Positions 42,667-51,659 of a DNA stretch of 64,000 nt are shown here, in pieces. The notes under the pieces were generated by a model. It had not been told where the DNA came from and did not search any database. It saw only the letters and a list, made by a program, of their open reading frames with translations. Position 1 is the first letter of the stretch; each line of letters starts with the position of its first letter. The stretch comes from Promicromonospora sukumoe 327MFSha3.1 (GTDB taxonomy: Bacteria > Actinomycetota > Actinomycetes > Actinomycetales > Cellulomonadaceae). A program made the translations under genes and the position numbers. The stretch spans positions 124,001 through 188,000 of the forward strand of contig NZ_ARQM01000015.1 of the NCBI RefSeq assembly GCF_000385135.1, in the 5' to 3' direction.

Positions 42667-43929
42667 TCAGGAAACCGCCGCCGCGGCCCGCAGTGCGGGT
42701 GAAAGGGTGCCCCTGTCCTCGACCGCCACGCCCTCCAGGCCGAGCCACCGGGCCATGGTGTGCAGCTCGTGCGCCAGGCGGGCGGGCGTGCTGTCCGTCA
42801 GCGTGGGTTCCGCGTGCGCGGACTGCACGCGCAGCACGCCCGCGGCGCGGTCGGCCTTGAGGTCCACCCTGGCGGTGAGCTGGGAGTCCTCCAGGAACGG
42901 CAGCACGTAGTAGCCGTCGGTGCGCTGGGCGGCCGGGGTGTAGATGCCGATCCGGTAGCGCATCCCGAACAGCCGCTCGAGGCGCGTGCGCTCCCACACC
43001 AGCGGGTCGAACGGGGCGAGCAGGGCCTGCCCCGCCGCGCGCCGCGGGCGGGCCGCGTCGCGGTGCAGGTACCACTTCTCGGAGCCCCCGGCCACGCGCG
43101 CGGGCAGCAGCACGCCCTCCTCGACCAGCTCGGCCAGGGCCCGGTCCGCGACCGGTCCCTTGAGCCGGTAGTAGTCCTTGATGCTGCGGGCGTCGCCGAT
43201 CCCCTGCGCCCGCGCGCCGAGCTCCAGGAGCGCCCGCTTCGCCTCCGCCTCCGGCACGTCCACGAGGGCCGACGGCGGCAGCACCCGCTCCGGCAGGTCG
43301 TAGAGCCGCTCGAACTGCGCGTTGCGCCCGGCCGAGACCACCTCGCCGGTGAAGAACAGGTGCTCCACGACGCGCTTCTCGGTGCTCCAGTCCCACCAGG
43401 TGCCACGCTTGCGCCGCACCGAGCGGCCCTCGGACACGAACCGGTCGTGGATCTGGGAGGCGGACAGCGGACCCTCGGCCGCCACCAGCTGGTGCACCTC
43501 GCGGACCTGCGGCGCGTCGGGCAGGCGCACGCCGTCCAGCTCCTTCCAGTCGTACTCCTGGGCGAACCACTGCCGCCGGAACGCCAGCAGCGGCCACGCG
43601 TGCGGCGGCACGTAGGCCGCGACGTGCGCCCAGCTCTCCACCAGACGCCGGTCCGTGGCCGCGGCGCGCCCCGACCGCCGGGCGTGCCGGCCCGACGCCG
43701 TGGCCCGGTCCAGCAGGTCGGTGTCGTACGGGCCGAGCCGCGCGAACAGCGGGAGCTGGTGCGCCCGGGCGAGCACGTTCACCGAGTCGATCTGGAACAG
43801 GCCGAGGCGGTCGATCACGCCCTGGACGTGCCGCATGGTGCGCGGCCCGTCGGTACGCGGGCGGTGCAGGCCCTGGGCGGCGATGGCCACACGGCGTGCC
43901 TGGTCGAGGGACAGCGAGATCGGTTGCAC
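42667..43929 (-). CDS. Winged-helix DNA glycosylase homologue, YcaQ/AlkZ (HTH_42) family
   Basis: The 420-residue protein belongs to the family of E. coli YcaQ, which unhooks interstrand crosslinks, and Streptomyces AlkZ, which removes azinomycin lesions. The catalytic QxD/QxQ motif is present as QID in LGLFQIDSVNVLARAH. Other family features are the WW-rich HVAAYVPPHAWPLLAFRRQWF, the WWDWSTEKRVVEHLFFTGEV winged helix, and the C-terminal DPLVWERTRLERLFGMRYRIGIYTP. QID resembles the broad-specificity YcaQ type more than the AlkZ type. GTG start; a possible AGGA is 8 nt upstream. It lies 25 bp beyond the start of the antiporter gene. Confidence 0.87.
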   Translation of the reverse strand: MQPISLSLDQARRVAIAAQGLHRPRTDGPRTMRHVQGVIDRLGLFQIDSVNVLARAHQLPLFARLGPYDTDLLDRATASGRHARRSGRAAATDRRLVESWAHVAAYVPPHAWPLLAFRRQWFAQEYDWKELDGVRLPDAPQVREVHQLVAAEGPLSASQIHDRFVSEGRSVRRKRGTWWDWSTEKRVVEHLFFTGEVVSAGRNAQFERLYDLPERVLPPSALVDVPEAEAKRALLELGARAQGIGDARSIKDYYRLKGPVADRALAELVEEGVLLPARVAGGSEKWYLHRDAARPRRAAGQALLAPFDPLVWERTRLERLFGMRYRIGIYTPAAQRTDGYYVLPFLEDSQLTARVDLKADRAAGVLRVQSAHAEPTLTDSTPARLAHELHTMARWLGLEGVAVEDRGTLSPALRAAAAVS

Positions 43930-44015
43930 GGACCCATCCTGCCCCGCACCACTGACACTCCCCACGGGGCTGTGGACAAGCGGCACGCGGTCGCGCGGTG
44001 GGCCAGGGTCGTGGG

Positions 44016-44780
44016 ATGCGCCCCGTCCGCGAGCTCGCCCGCCTGCTGCTGCCCGTCGCCTGCCCGTGCGGCGAGCTCGACGTGCCGTGGTGCGCCCGCT
44101 GCGCGGCCCTCCTGGCGGGCCCGTTCGGGCGGGTCGAGCACGGCGCGCCGCGCCTGGACCGGCTCGACGGCGTCCCACCGGTGCCGGTGTGGGCGCTGAC
44201 GCCGTACGCGGGCCCGGTGCGCGACGTCGTCGTGCACTGGAAGGACCGCGGGCGCACGGACCTCGACCGGCTGCTCGCCCCGGCGCTGCGGCGGGCGGCC
44301 GCGCGCCTCGCCCCGGCGCTGGCCCCTGCCCGCCTCGCCCGGGCGCTCTCCCCCGCCCGGCCCGTCGCCGTCGTGCCCGTGCCCTCCACGGCGGCCGCCC
44401 GCCGGGCCCGCGGCCGCGAGCCCGTGGCCGTCCTGGCCCGCGCCGTGGCGGGCGGCCTGCGCGACGGCGGGGTGCCCGCCCGGATGGTGCCGGCCCTCGT
44501 CCGCACGGGTCGCGGACGGGACCAGGTGGGCCTCGGCGCCCGCGCCCGCGGGCGCAACCTGACCGGTTCCGTCCGCATGACGAGACGTGGGGCGCGGGCC
44601 CTGGGACAAAGATCCATGTGCATTCTTGTGGACGACGTCCTGACGACCGGCGCGACGCTCGCCGCCGTCGAACGGGCCCTCGAAGGCCCCGGTCACGACG
44701 TCCTGGGGGCAATCGTGCTGGCAGCGACGCCGGCCCCGGGACGCGCGCCGCGGATCGCCCCGCGCGTGCCCATGGGGTGA
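44016..44780 (+). CDS. comF: ComF-family phosphoribosyltransferase
   Basis: The 254-residue protein has an N-terminal four-cysteine zinc finger (CPCGELDVPWCARC) and a C-terminal PRTase fold with the PRPP loop CILVDDVLTTGAT, plus RDQVGLGARARGRNLTGSV. ComF aids DNA uptake in naturally competent bacteria; its substrate is unsettled. ATG at 44016 preferred over an upstream GTG because it starts the conserved region and AGGG lies upstream. ComF directly before hpf is a conserved actinobacterial arrangement (Rv3242c-Rv3241c). Confidence 0.88.
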   Translation: MRPVRELARLLLPVACPCGELDVPWCARCAALLAGPFGRVEHGAPRLDRLDGVPPVPVWALTPYAGPVRDVVVHWKDRGRTDLDRLLAPALRRAAARLAPALAPARLARALSPARPVAVVPVPSTAAARRARGREPVAVLARAVAGGLRDGGVPARMVPALVRTGRGRDQVGLGARARGRNLTGSVRMTRRGARALGQRSMCILVDDVLTTGATLAAVERALEGPGHDVLGAIVLAATPAPGRAPRIAPRVPMG

Positions 44781-45042
44781 AAGCGACGTATCGATCCGAA
44801 CCTCAAAGTGTGACAGATCTGTGTCGTCCTGTTCACCGTTAGTTGGGACTGTCGTTACTCAGGTGACGGCGTTAGCCTGAACGTCCCACGCAGGATCCGA
44901 GGGCCGACGAAGTCGTCGGCCGCACGCGACGGGAGGTGGTTCGTGCCCGGCACCAGCAGGGGGTGCCAGACCCAGTAGAGACGGGCGCGCGCCGCCGGCA
45001 AGGGACGGCGTGGCCCAGTGTTCCCGGAGCGGAGATACGCAC
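44781..45042 (+). promoter_or_regulatory. comF-hpf intergenic region
   Basis: This 262-bp stretch has no gene and a lower GC content in its first 100 bases than its neighbours. It contains the palindrome ACAGATCTGT (44813-44822) inside TGTGACAGATCTGTGTCG. A stress-controlled hpf promoter is expected here, but I could not assign a sigma factor or a convincing -35/-10 pair. Confidence 0.35.
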
Positions 45043-45711
45043 ATGGAAATTGTCGTTGTCGGCAGGCACACGGACGTGGCAGACCGTTTTCGCCAGCACG
45101 TGGAGGACAAGCTCGCCAAGGTAGAGCTGCTGTCCCCGTACGTACGCCGGGTGGATGTGGAAGTCACGCACGAGAACAACCCGCGGCTCTCCGAGAACCG
45201 CGAGCGCGTCGAGCTCACGCTGCGCGCGAAGGGCCCGGTGATCCGCGCCGAGGCAGCGGCGGACGACCGCTTCGGTGCCCTGGACCTCGCCATCGACAAG
45301 CTGAACGAACGACTGCGCCGAGCCCGGGACCGTCGCAAGGACCACCGGAACAACAAGGTGCTCGCACCCGTGGACGTCCGTACCCTCGACGAGATCCTGA
45401 CCGACGCCGGATCCGAGGACGGACCCGAGCCCCAGATCTCGACCCCGGCAGCGCTGGCCGCGCCGGGTGACTCCGTGGAGACCACGATCGGCGACTCGCC
45501 GGTGGTGATCCGGCAGAAGCTGCACCACGCCGACCCGATGACCCTCGACGACGCCGTGTACGAGATGGAGATGGTGGGCCACGACTTCTACCTCTTCATC
45601 GACAAGGAGACGTCGCGCCCCTCTGTGCTCTACAAGCGCAAGGGCTGGTCGTTCGGTGTGATCCAGCTCGACAACCCGTGCGGCGGCGCCCCGGTCACCG
45701 ACCTGGCGTAG
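45043..45711 (+). CDS. hpf: Ribosome hibernation promoting factor, long form
   Basis: The 222-residue protein has an N-terminal S30AE domain (MEIVVVGRHTDVADRFRQHVEDKLAKVE, with the basic helix LNERLRRARDRRKDHR), a linker (about 105-165), and the C-terminal dimerisation domain DPMTLDDAVYEMEMVGHDFYLFIDKET...KGWSFGVIQL. The long form makes 100S ribosome dimers in stationary phase. The ATG at 45043 has GGAG 8 nt upstream and matches the family start; an in-frame ATG-like codon at 45010 adds residues not in the family. Confidence 0.95.
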   Translation: MEIVVVGRHTDVADRFRQHVEDKLAKVELLSPYVRRVDVEVTHENNPRLSENRERVELTLRAKGPVIRAEAAADDRFGALDLAIDKLNERLRRARDRRKDHRNNKVLAPVDVRTLDEILTDAGSEDGPEPQISTPAALAAPGDSVETTIGDSPVVIRQKLHHADPMTLDDAVYEMEMVGHDFYLFIDKETSRPSVLYKRKGWSFGVIQLDNPCGGAPVTDLA

Positions 45712-45750
45712 CCGAGGCCGGGCCGCGCCGAAGGCCCGGTAGGACGCAAG

Positions 45751-45787
45751 GGGCGAGGCGGAACCGTACAGCGGTTCCGCCTCGCCC
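45751..45787. terminator. Bidirectional terminator between hpf and lpqB
   Basis: GGGCGAGGCGGAACCG (45751-45766), loop TACAG, and its perfect complement (45772-45787) form a 16-bp stem, followed by TTGCC on the plus strand and CTTGCG on the minus strand. It lies between the convergent hpf and lpqB ends and can serve both. Confidence 0.85.
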
Positions 45788-45847
45788 TTGCCGTGCGCCG
45801 GGACGGACCGGCGGGCCAGCGGACCGGCGGACCCGCGGGTTTCTGGG

Positions 45848-47578
45848 TCAGCCCGGGTAGGACGCGAGGTCCACGTCCTCGGCGATCGGCTGCCAGACTC
45901 CGGTCTCCTCGTGCTCCAGGTCGCCCTCCCTGGTGACCACGAGGATCCCGTGGTCGTTCACGCCCGCCGCGATCTGCTCGACGTCGGCGAGCCCCGGTAC
46001 CTGGCGCGACTGGCCGCCGGTGCTGGCCTGACCACCTACACCCGAGGTCCAGACCGTGGTCGTGTCCTCGCTGTCCCGGGTCAGGAGTGCGAGCGTGGTG
46101 AGCCCGCCCCAGCGGGCGTCGACGGTGTCGGCCACCGGTGCCGCCACCGTCAGCGCGGGCGCGAGGCTGACCGGGGTGTGCTGGGCGTCGCGCACCACGC
46201 CCGCCACCTGCACCTGCCGGCCGGACGGCGTCTCGCTGACGACCGCGATGCGCGCGCCCTCCGGCGACACGGACACGCTGACCACGCGGCGGCCGCTGAG
46301 CCACTCGGGCTCGATCTTGACCACGTCGAGCGTGTCCGTCGAGACCTGCAGCTCGCCCTGCCCGCCGCTGGTCCAGGTGTTGCCGAACTTGTCCACCGAC
46401 GGCGCCGCCAGGTCCGTGCCCTCCAGGATCGGCACGGGACCCTCGCCCTCGTCGAGGGACAGGTTAACGATCTGGTCGGTGCCGTCGCGCACCACGGTCG
46501 GCGTCGTCGAGGGGCTGACGGCGAGCGCGGTCGGGTCGATCCCCGACAGGTCGACGGACATGTCGTGCTCCACGAGCCGGCCGTCCTCCACCCGGTACAG
46601 GTCGCCGTCCTTCAGCACGATCGCCTGGGCGATCGTCGCCGGCAGGTCGACCTCGGCGGCGTCGACGGACAACCTGCTCTGGTCGCTGTACAGCTCGACC
46701 TGGATCACGCGGCCCGCACCCTCGGACAGGGTGGCGGAGAACTGGGCGGCGATCACCGCGCGCTGGGCGGCCTGCACGGAGCTGATCTGCTCGCTGAGCC
46801 GGATCGCGACGCTGTCGGCGTCGTTCCGGCCCGGCACCGACGGCGACTGGAGCCGGGTGCCCTCCGGCACCAGGGTCTGCGTGGCGCCCTGGAGCCATTC
46901 GGGCGGCCCGGCCAGGATCTCCTTCACGGCCACCGTCTGCCACGCGCGGCGCGGGAACCAGCGCAGGTCGGGCACCAGGGTCTTGATGTCGCTCGCGCTC
47001 GGGAAGTAGAGGCGCGTCGCCCGGTACGAGCTCGAGAACAGGTTCGCGGGCACGAGCACGCCGTTGTCGAGGGCCGAGATCCGCCATTCGTCGCCGACCT
47101 TCACGACGGTGAACTTGTAGGGGGCCTCTCGCGGGCTGCCGGCCTCGGTGTACGCGCCCACGCTGTCGACGGTCGCGATGGTCGTCGCCCGGACGACGAT
47201 CTCGACCGTGTCGGTGCTCCCGAGCTCGATCTCGTCCTCGAAGGGTTCCGGCATCGGCTCCTCGCGCACGACGCGCACCGCCTCCTCCGGCTCCCAGGTC
47301 TGCGCGACGTCGGTGGTCAGGAACTCCTTGGCCGTCTGGAACTCCTTGGGCGACGTCGCGGCCGCGGCCGTGGCCTGCAGGAAGCCCGACACGAGCGTCT
47401 GCGGGTCGGTGCCGGGCACGGGGCCCTGCGGCAGCAACGCGATGTCGACCTGCGTCTCGACGGGCGCGTTGCCCACCCGGACCGGCCCCGACGTCGGGAT
47501 CTGCGCGCAGGCGCCCAGCCCGAGGACACCGACCAGCGCGACGACGGCGGCGGCCGCCGCGTTTCCGGGCCTGCGCAT
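45848..47578 (-). CDS. lpqB: LpqB lipoprotein (beta-propeller, MtrB partner)
   Basis: The 576-residue protein has a lipoprotein signal with lipobox LGAC (Cys24), then ...QIPTSGPVRVG. A GerMN-like domain lies at about residues 60-330, and a C-terminal beta-propeller from about 330. In mycobacteria LpqB interacts with the MtrB sensor and influences MtrA phosphorylation. The ATG overlaps the mtrB stop (TGATG). This is the last gene of mtrA-mtrB-lpqB and is followed by the terminator at 45751. Confidence 0.92.
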   Translation of the reverse strand: MRRPGNAAAAAVVALVGVLGLGACAQIPTSGPVRVGNAPVETQVDIALLPQGPVPGTDPQTLVSGFLQATAAAATSPKEFQTAKEFLTTDVAQTWEPEEAVRVVREEPMPEPFEDEIELGSTDTVEIVVRATTIATVDSVGAYTEAGSPREAPYKFTVVKVGDEWRISALDNGVLVPANLFSSSYRATRLYFPSASDIKTLVPDLRWFPRRAWQTVAVKEILAGPPEWLQGATQTLVPEGTRLQSPSVPGRNDADSVAIRLSEQISSVQAAQRAVIAAQFSATLSEGAGRVIQVELYSDQSRLSVDAAEVDLPATIAQAIVLKDGDLYRVEDGRLVEHDMSVDLSGIDPTALAVSPSTTPTVVRDGTDQIVNLSLDEGEGPVPILEGTDLAAPSVDKFGNTWTSGGQGELQVSTDTLDVVKIEPEWLSGRRVVSVSVSPEGARIAVVSETPSGRQVQVAGVVRDAQHTPVSLAPALTVAAPVADTVDARWGGLTTLALLTRDSEDTTTVWTSGVGGQASTGGQSRQVPGLADVEQIAAGVNDHGILVVTREGDLEHEETGVWQPIAEDVDLASYPG

Positions 47579-49383
47579 CAGTGCACCTCCAGGTCGTTCG
47601 GCACCGGTCTCGGTCCGGCCTCCGGACCGTGCTCGTCCGGCTCCGCGTGCTCGTCCGGCTCCGCGTGCTCGTCCGGCTCGCTGTACAGGTCGGGGATCTG
47701 CGTCGGCGTCGGGCCCGCGGACGGGTGCACCACCGGGATCTGGCCGGTGCGGACGCCCGGCTCGTGGGACGCGGGCGCCATCGTCACCGGCGGCTCCCCC
47801 ACCTGCACGCCGGCGCTGCGCGGCAGCGTGAGGCGGAAGCTCGCGCCCTGCCCGGGCCGGCCCCACGCGTCGAGGCGGCCCGCGTGCAGGTGCGCGTCCT
47901 CGAGCGCGATCGCCAGGCCCAGCCCCGAGCCGCCCGTGGTGCGGGCGCGCGCCGGGTCGGCCCGCCAGAAGCGGTCGAAGACGTGCTCGACCTCCTGCTT
48001 GGTCATGCCGACGCCGTAGTCCCGCACGACGACCGCGACCGCGCGGTCGTCCTGCGCGACGGTCACCTCGACCGGGCGCTCCTCGGCGTGCTCGATGGCG
48101 TTGACCACGAGGTTGCGCAGGATGCGCTCGATCCGGCGCGGGTCGAAGTCGGCCGAGGCGTCGGCGTCGGGCAGGCGCACCGAGACCCGGACGTCCTTGG
48201 TCTCCGCGAGCGGGGCGGCCTGCTCCACCACGGACATGACCAGGTCGCGCAGGTCGCGGCGCTCGGCGTCGAGCACGGCGGCACCGGCGTCGAAGCGGCT
48301 GATCTCCAGCAGGTCCGCCAGGAGCGACTCGAACCGGTCGATCTGGCCCAGGAGCAGCTCGGCGGAGCGGCTGGTGTCCGGGTCCATCTGGTCGCGTGAC
48401 TCGTGGATGATCTCGCTCGCCATCCGGATGGTCGTCAGCGGCGTGCGCAGCTCGTGCGAGACGTCGGAGACGAACCGGCGCTGCATGGCGGAGAGCTCCT
48501 CCATGCGCCGGATCTGGTCCTGCAGGCTCTCGGCCATCTCGTTGAACGACCGCGCCAGGCTCGCCATCTCGTCGGCGCCGCGCGCGCCCGGCATCCGCTC
48601 CGAGAGGTGCCCCTCGGCGAGCCGCTCGGCCACGGTGGCGGCCCGGGTCACCGGGGTCACCGTCTGCCGGGCCATGGTCCAGGTCACGACGCCGAGCAGC
48701 GCCAGCATGCCGAACCCGCCCGCGAGCAGCACGCGGTGCACGAACGACAGGGTCTCCTGCTCCGGCTCCAGCGAGTAGAGGTAGTAGATCTCGAAGCGCG
48801 AGTCCGGCGCGGCCTGCACGGTCGAGCCCACGATCACGCCGGGCCGGACCACGGCGGGATCGACGGCCGACGGGATGCCGACCGCCTGCAGCACCTGGTC
48901 GTCCTCCGAGGCGACGTTCGCCTGGCGCAGCTCGTCGGTGATGACGACGTCCGTCAGGTCACCCCGGGACACGACGTCGGACACCTGCGCGGTGCCGCCC
49001 GGCTCCTGCAGCAGGAAGTAGGCCTGCGCGGTGGAGCCGCTGGTGGCGGTCAGCGTCGAGACCGTGTCGTTCAGCAGGCTCTGCAGGTCGCCGTTCGACG
49101 TCGTCGCGGCGTTCGAGAAGTTCTCCGAGACCTTCGTCGTCAGCGCCGCGGCCTCGCGGTCGATCGCGGCGAGCCGCTGCTCGTAGATCCCGTCCCGCAC
49201 CGACGTCGACAGGTACAGCCCCAGCACCGCGATGGCCGCGAGGCCGATCGCCAGCGCCGTGGTGACGACACGCAGCTGCAGCGAGGAGCGCCACTGCGCG
49301 ACCCCGCGCCGGGTGGCCCGGACCGTGACCACCCGGGCCCGTGAGACCACCCGGCGGAGCCGTGTGACCAGGCCGGACGGCAT
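47578..49383 (-). CDS. mtrB: Sensor histidine kinase MtrB
   Basis: The 601-residue protein has two membrane segments (about 38-60 and 215-237), a 150-residue extracellular domain, HAMP, HisKA with the H-box RFVSDVSHELRTPLTTIRMASE, and HATPase_c (N box LVVNAIEHAEERPVEV; G boxes DYGVGM and GGSGLGLAIA). It phosphorylates MtrA. The C-terminal 70 residues are proline-rich and acidic with a perfect tandem EPDEHA repeat (DNA 47629-47682). The ATG overlaps the mtrA stop (TGATG). Confidence 0.94.
   Translation of the reverse strand: MPSGLVTRLRRVVSRARVVTVRATRRGVAQWRSSLQLRVVTTALAIGLAAIAVLGLYLSTSVRDGIYEQRLAAIDREAAALTTKVSENFSNAATTSNGDLQSLLNDTVSTLTATSGSTAQAYFLLQEPGGTAQVSDVVSRGDLTDVVITDELRQANVASEDDQVLQAVGIPSAVDPAVVRPGVIVGSTVQAAPDSRFEIYYLYSLEPEQETLSFVHRVLLAGGFGMLALLGVVTWTMARQTVTPVTRAATVAERLAEGHLSERMPGARGADEMASLARSFNEMAESLQDQIRRMEELSAMQRRFVSDVSHELRTPLTTIRMASEIIHESRDQMDPDTSRSAELLLGQIDRFESLLADLLEISRFDAGAAVLDAERRDLRDLVMSVVEQAAPLAETKDVRVSVRLPDADASADFDPRRIERILRNLVVNAIEHAEERPVEVTVAQDDRAVAVVVRDYGVGMTKQEVEHVFDRFWRADPARARTTGGSGLGLAIALEDAHLHAGRLDAWGRPGQGASFRLTLPRSAGVQVGEPPVTMAPASHEPGVRTGQIPVVHPSAGPTPTQIPDLYSEPDEHAEPDEHAEPDEHGPEAGPRPVPNDLEVH
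47629..47682. repeat. 18-bp tandem repeat at the mtrB 3' end
   Basis: The unit GTGCTCGTCCGGCTCCGC occurs three times in a row (third copy with two changes at its end), encoding EPDEHA repeats near the MtrB C-terminus. The lengths are multiples of three, so copy-number changes keep frame. Confidence 0.85.
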
Positions 49384-50063
49384 CAGCGGGTCGCGCCCGC
49401 CTTGTAACCGACGCCGCGCACCGTCAGGACGATCTCCGGGTTCTCCGGGTCACGCTCGATCTTGGAGCGCAGGCGCTGGACGTGGACGTTGACCAGGCGC
49501 GTGTCGGCGCTGTGCCGGTAGCCCCACACGCGCTCCAGCAGCACCTCGCGCGTGAACACCTGCCACGGCTTGCGGGCCAGCGCCACGAGCAGGTCGAACT
49601 CGAGCGGGGTGAGCGCGATGCGCTCGCCGTCACGCATGACGGTGTGGCCGGTGACGTCGATCTCGACGTCGCCCACCACGAGCCGCTCCGGGCCCGGGTC
49701 CTCGCTGCGGCGCAGGCGCGCCTTGATGCGGGCCACGAGCTCCTTGGGCTTGAACGGCTTGGACACGTAGTCGTCGGCGCCGGACTCGAGGCCCACCACG
49801 ACGTCGAGTGTGTCCGACTTGGCCGTGAGCATGATGATCGGCACGCCCGACTCGGCGCGGATCTCGCGGCAGACCTGGACGCCGTCCTTGCCCGGGAGCA
49901 TGAGGTCGAGCAGCACGAGGTCGGGTTGGTGGGTCCGGAACATTCCGAGCGCGGAGTCCCCGTCGGCACAGAAGATCGCCTCGATGCCCTCACCCTTGAG
50001 GACGATGCCGATCATCTCCGCCAGTGCTGTGTCGTCGTCGACGACAAGAACTCGTACCTTCAT
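49383..50063 (-). CDS. mtrA: Response regulator MtrA
   Basis: The 226-residue OmpR-type regulator has a receiver domain with acidic pocket Asp9-Asp10, phosphoacceptor Asp53 (LVLLDLMLPGKDG), Thr80 and Lys102. The winged helix spans about 130-225 (ALTPLEFDLLVALARKPWQVFTREVLLERVWG). MtrA controls cell division, peptidoglycan hydrolase and osmoprotection genes in actinobacteria. GGAGG lies just before the ATG with a short spacing. The start is divergent from the second two-component system with 195 bp between. Confidence 0.97.
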   Translation of the reverse strand: MKVRVLVVDDDTALAEMIGIVLKGEGIEAIFCADGDSALGMFRTHQPDLVLLDLMLPGKDGVQVCREIRAESGVPIIMLTAKSDTLDVVVGLESGADDYVSKPFKPKELVARIKARLRRSEDPGPERLVVGDVEIDVTGHTVMRDGERIALTPLEFDLLVALARKPWQVFTREVLLERVWGYRHSADTRLVNVHVQRLRSKIERDPENPEIVLTVRGVGYKAGATR

Positions 50064-50258
50064 GCCCTCCAGTGTGCCAGCCTGGTCCAGTAAACCCGTC
50101 CTCGCGGGCCGCTACCTGGCGTGTTCGGCGCAGGTTCACCCGGTTCGGGGCGAATGGCCACGTTGCGGGAAGCCGCACGGGATACGGGGGACAACCCCCG
50201 CGAGATCGGGCGGTCGACCCCATGTCGCGGGCGCACCCGCAGGGGCGAACCTGGCACC

Positions 50259-51659
50259 ATGACAACCATGACCGTCGACCGGCTCACGGCCGGAGCCGTC
50301 CCGGGCGGCGCCGCCCGGCCAGGTCCCCACTTCCTGACCGCACCGTTCTCGGGCCGCACCTGGCGGGAGCAGGGCTACCTCACGCTCGTGCTCCTGCTGG
50401 CCCCGTTCGCCCTGACCTACACGATCTTCGCCGTGAGCTTCACCGTCGGCATCGCCGTGACCGTGGTGGGCCTCTTCGTCGCCGGCGCCGTGGTGCTCGG
50501 CGGGCGCGGCTGGGGCGCCGTGTACCGCGGGCTCGCCCGCGAGCTGCTCGACCTCGAGGTCGCCGCGCCCGCGCCGTACGTGCGGCCCCGCGGCTTCTGG
50601 CGCACGGTCGGCTCCCTGATCGGCGACGCCACCGGCTGGCGCGCGCTGCTGTTCATGCTGGTCACGTTCCCGCTGGCGATCATCGCGTTCGTCACGAGCA
50701 CCACGATCCTGTTCACCGGCCTCGGCGCTCTGACCTACGGGATCTGGTACCGGTACCTGCCCACGCAGCCCGACAGCGAGGGCACGCTCCACCGGGGCGC
50801 CTCGTTCGGCACCGACTACTTCCTGGACACGCCGCCGCGCATCGCGCTGGCCGCGCTGGCGGGGCTGGTGCTGTTCTTCTGCTGGCCGTGGATCACGCGG
50901 ATGTTCGCACTGCTGTTCCGGGTGCTCACCGCCGGCCTGCTGAGCCCGACCCGGGCGAGCCTGCGCGTCGCCGAGCTGGAGCGGTCCCGCACCGGCACCG
51001 TGGAGGACGCCGACGCCCGCCTGCGCAGCATCGAGCGCGACCTGCACGACGGCACGCAGGCCCGCCTCGTGGCCGTCGCCATGCAGCTCGGCGAGGCGCG
51101 CGAGCACCTGACCGAGGGCGGCGACGTCACCCAGGCCGCCGAGCTGGTCGACACGGCCCACGCGTCGACCAAGGAGGCGCTCACCGAGCTGCGCGAGCTG
51201 GCCCGGGGCATCCACCCGCCGGCGCTCGACAGCGGCCTCGCGGTCGCCCTCGAGACGCTCGCCGCGCGGTCGGCCCTGCCGGTCACCGTGGACGTGGACC
51301 CGAGCGTCGAGGCGGACGGCCGCCTGGTCCCGGCCCTGGAGTCGATCGCCTACTTCAGCGTCGCCGAGCTGGTCACCAACGCGGCCAAGCACGCCCGCGC
51401 CTCCGGGGTGTACGTGCTGGTCGAGTCGGTGCAGCGGGCCGGCGGCCCCGACGCCGCGCTCCGCATCCGGGTGCGTGACGACGGCCGCGGCGGCGCCGAG
51501 GTCGTCGCGCCCGACGGCTCGGGGCAGCGGTCGGGCCTGGCGGGCCTGGCCGAGCGGGTGCGGTCGGTCGACGGCACGTTCGACCTGTCCAGCCCGGTGG
51601 GCGGGCCTACGGTGGTCACCGTGACCCTGCCCACCGCCCGCCCCGCCGGCCCGGCATGA
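50259..51659 (+). CDS. Sensor histidine kinase, NarL-partner type with Sensor domain
   Basis: The 466-residue protein has a membrane-embedded PF13796-like Sensor domain (about residues 20-215) with four hydrophobic stretches, then HisKA_3 with the phosphoacceptor in ERDLHDGTQARLVAVAMQLGEA, and HATPase_c (VAELVTNAAKHARASGVYVLVE; VRDDGRGGAE; GQRSGLAGLAERV). Such kinases usually respond to envelope damage. ATG at 50259 or three codons later; no strong ribosome-binding site. The stop overlaps the regulator gene (ATGA), so the two form a pair. Confidence 0.9.
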   Translation: MTTMTVDRLTAGAVPGGAARPGPHFLTAPFSGRTWREQGYLTLVLLLAPFALTYTIFAVSFTVGIAVTVVGLFVAGAVVLGGRGWGAVYRGLARELLDLEVAAPAPYVRPRGFWRTVGSLIGDATGWRALLFMLVTFPLAIIAFVTSTTILFTGLGALTYGIWYRYLPTQPDSEGTLHRGASFGTDYFLDTPPRIALAALAGLVLFFCWPWITRMFALLFRVLTAGLLSPTRASLRVAELERSRTGTVEDADARLRSIERDLHDGTQARLVAVAMQLGEAREHLTEGGDVTQAAELVDTAHASTKEALTELRELARGIHPPALDSGLAVALETLAARSALPVTVDVDPSVEADGRLVPALESIAYFSVAELVTNAAKHARASGVYVLVESVQRAGGPDAALRIRVRDDGRGGAEVVAPDGSGQRSGLAGLAERVRSVDGTFDLSSPVGGPTVVTVTLPTARPAGPA

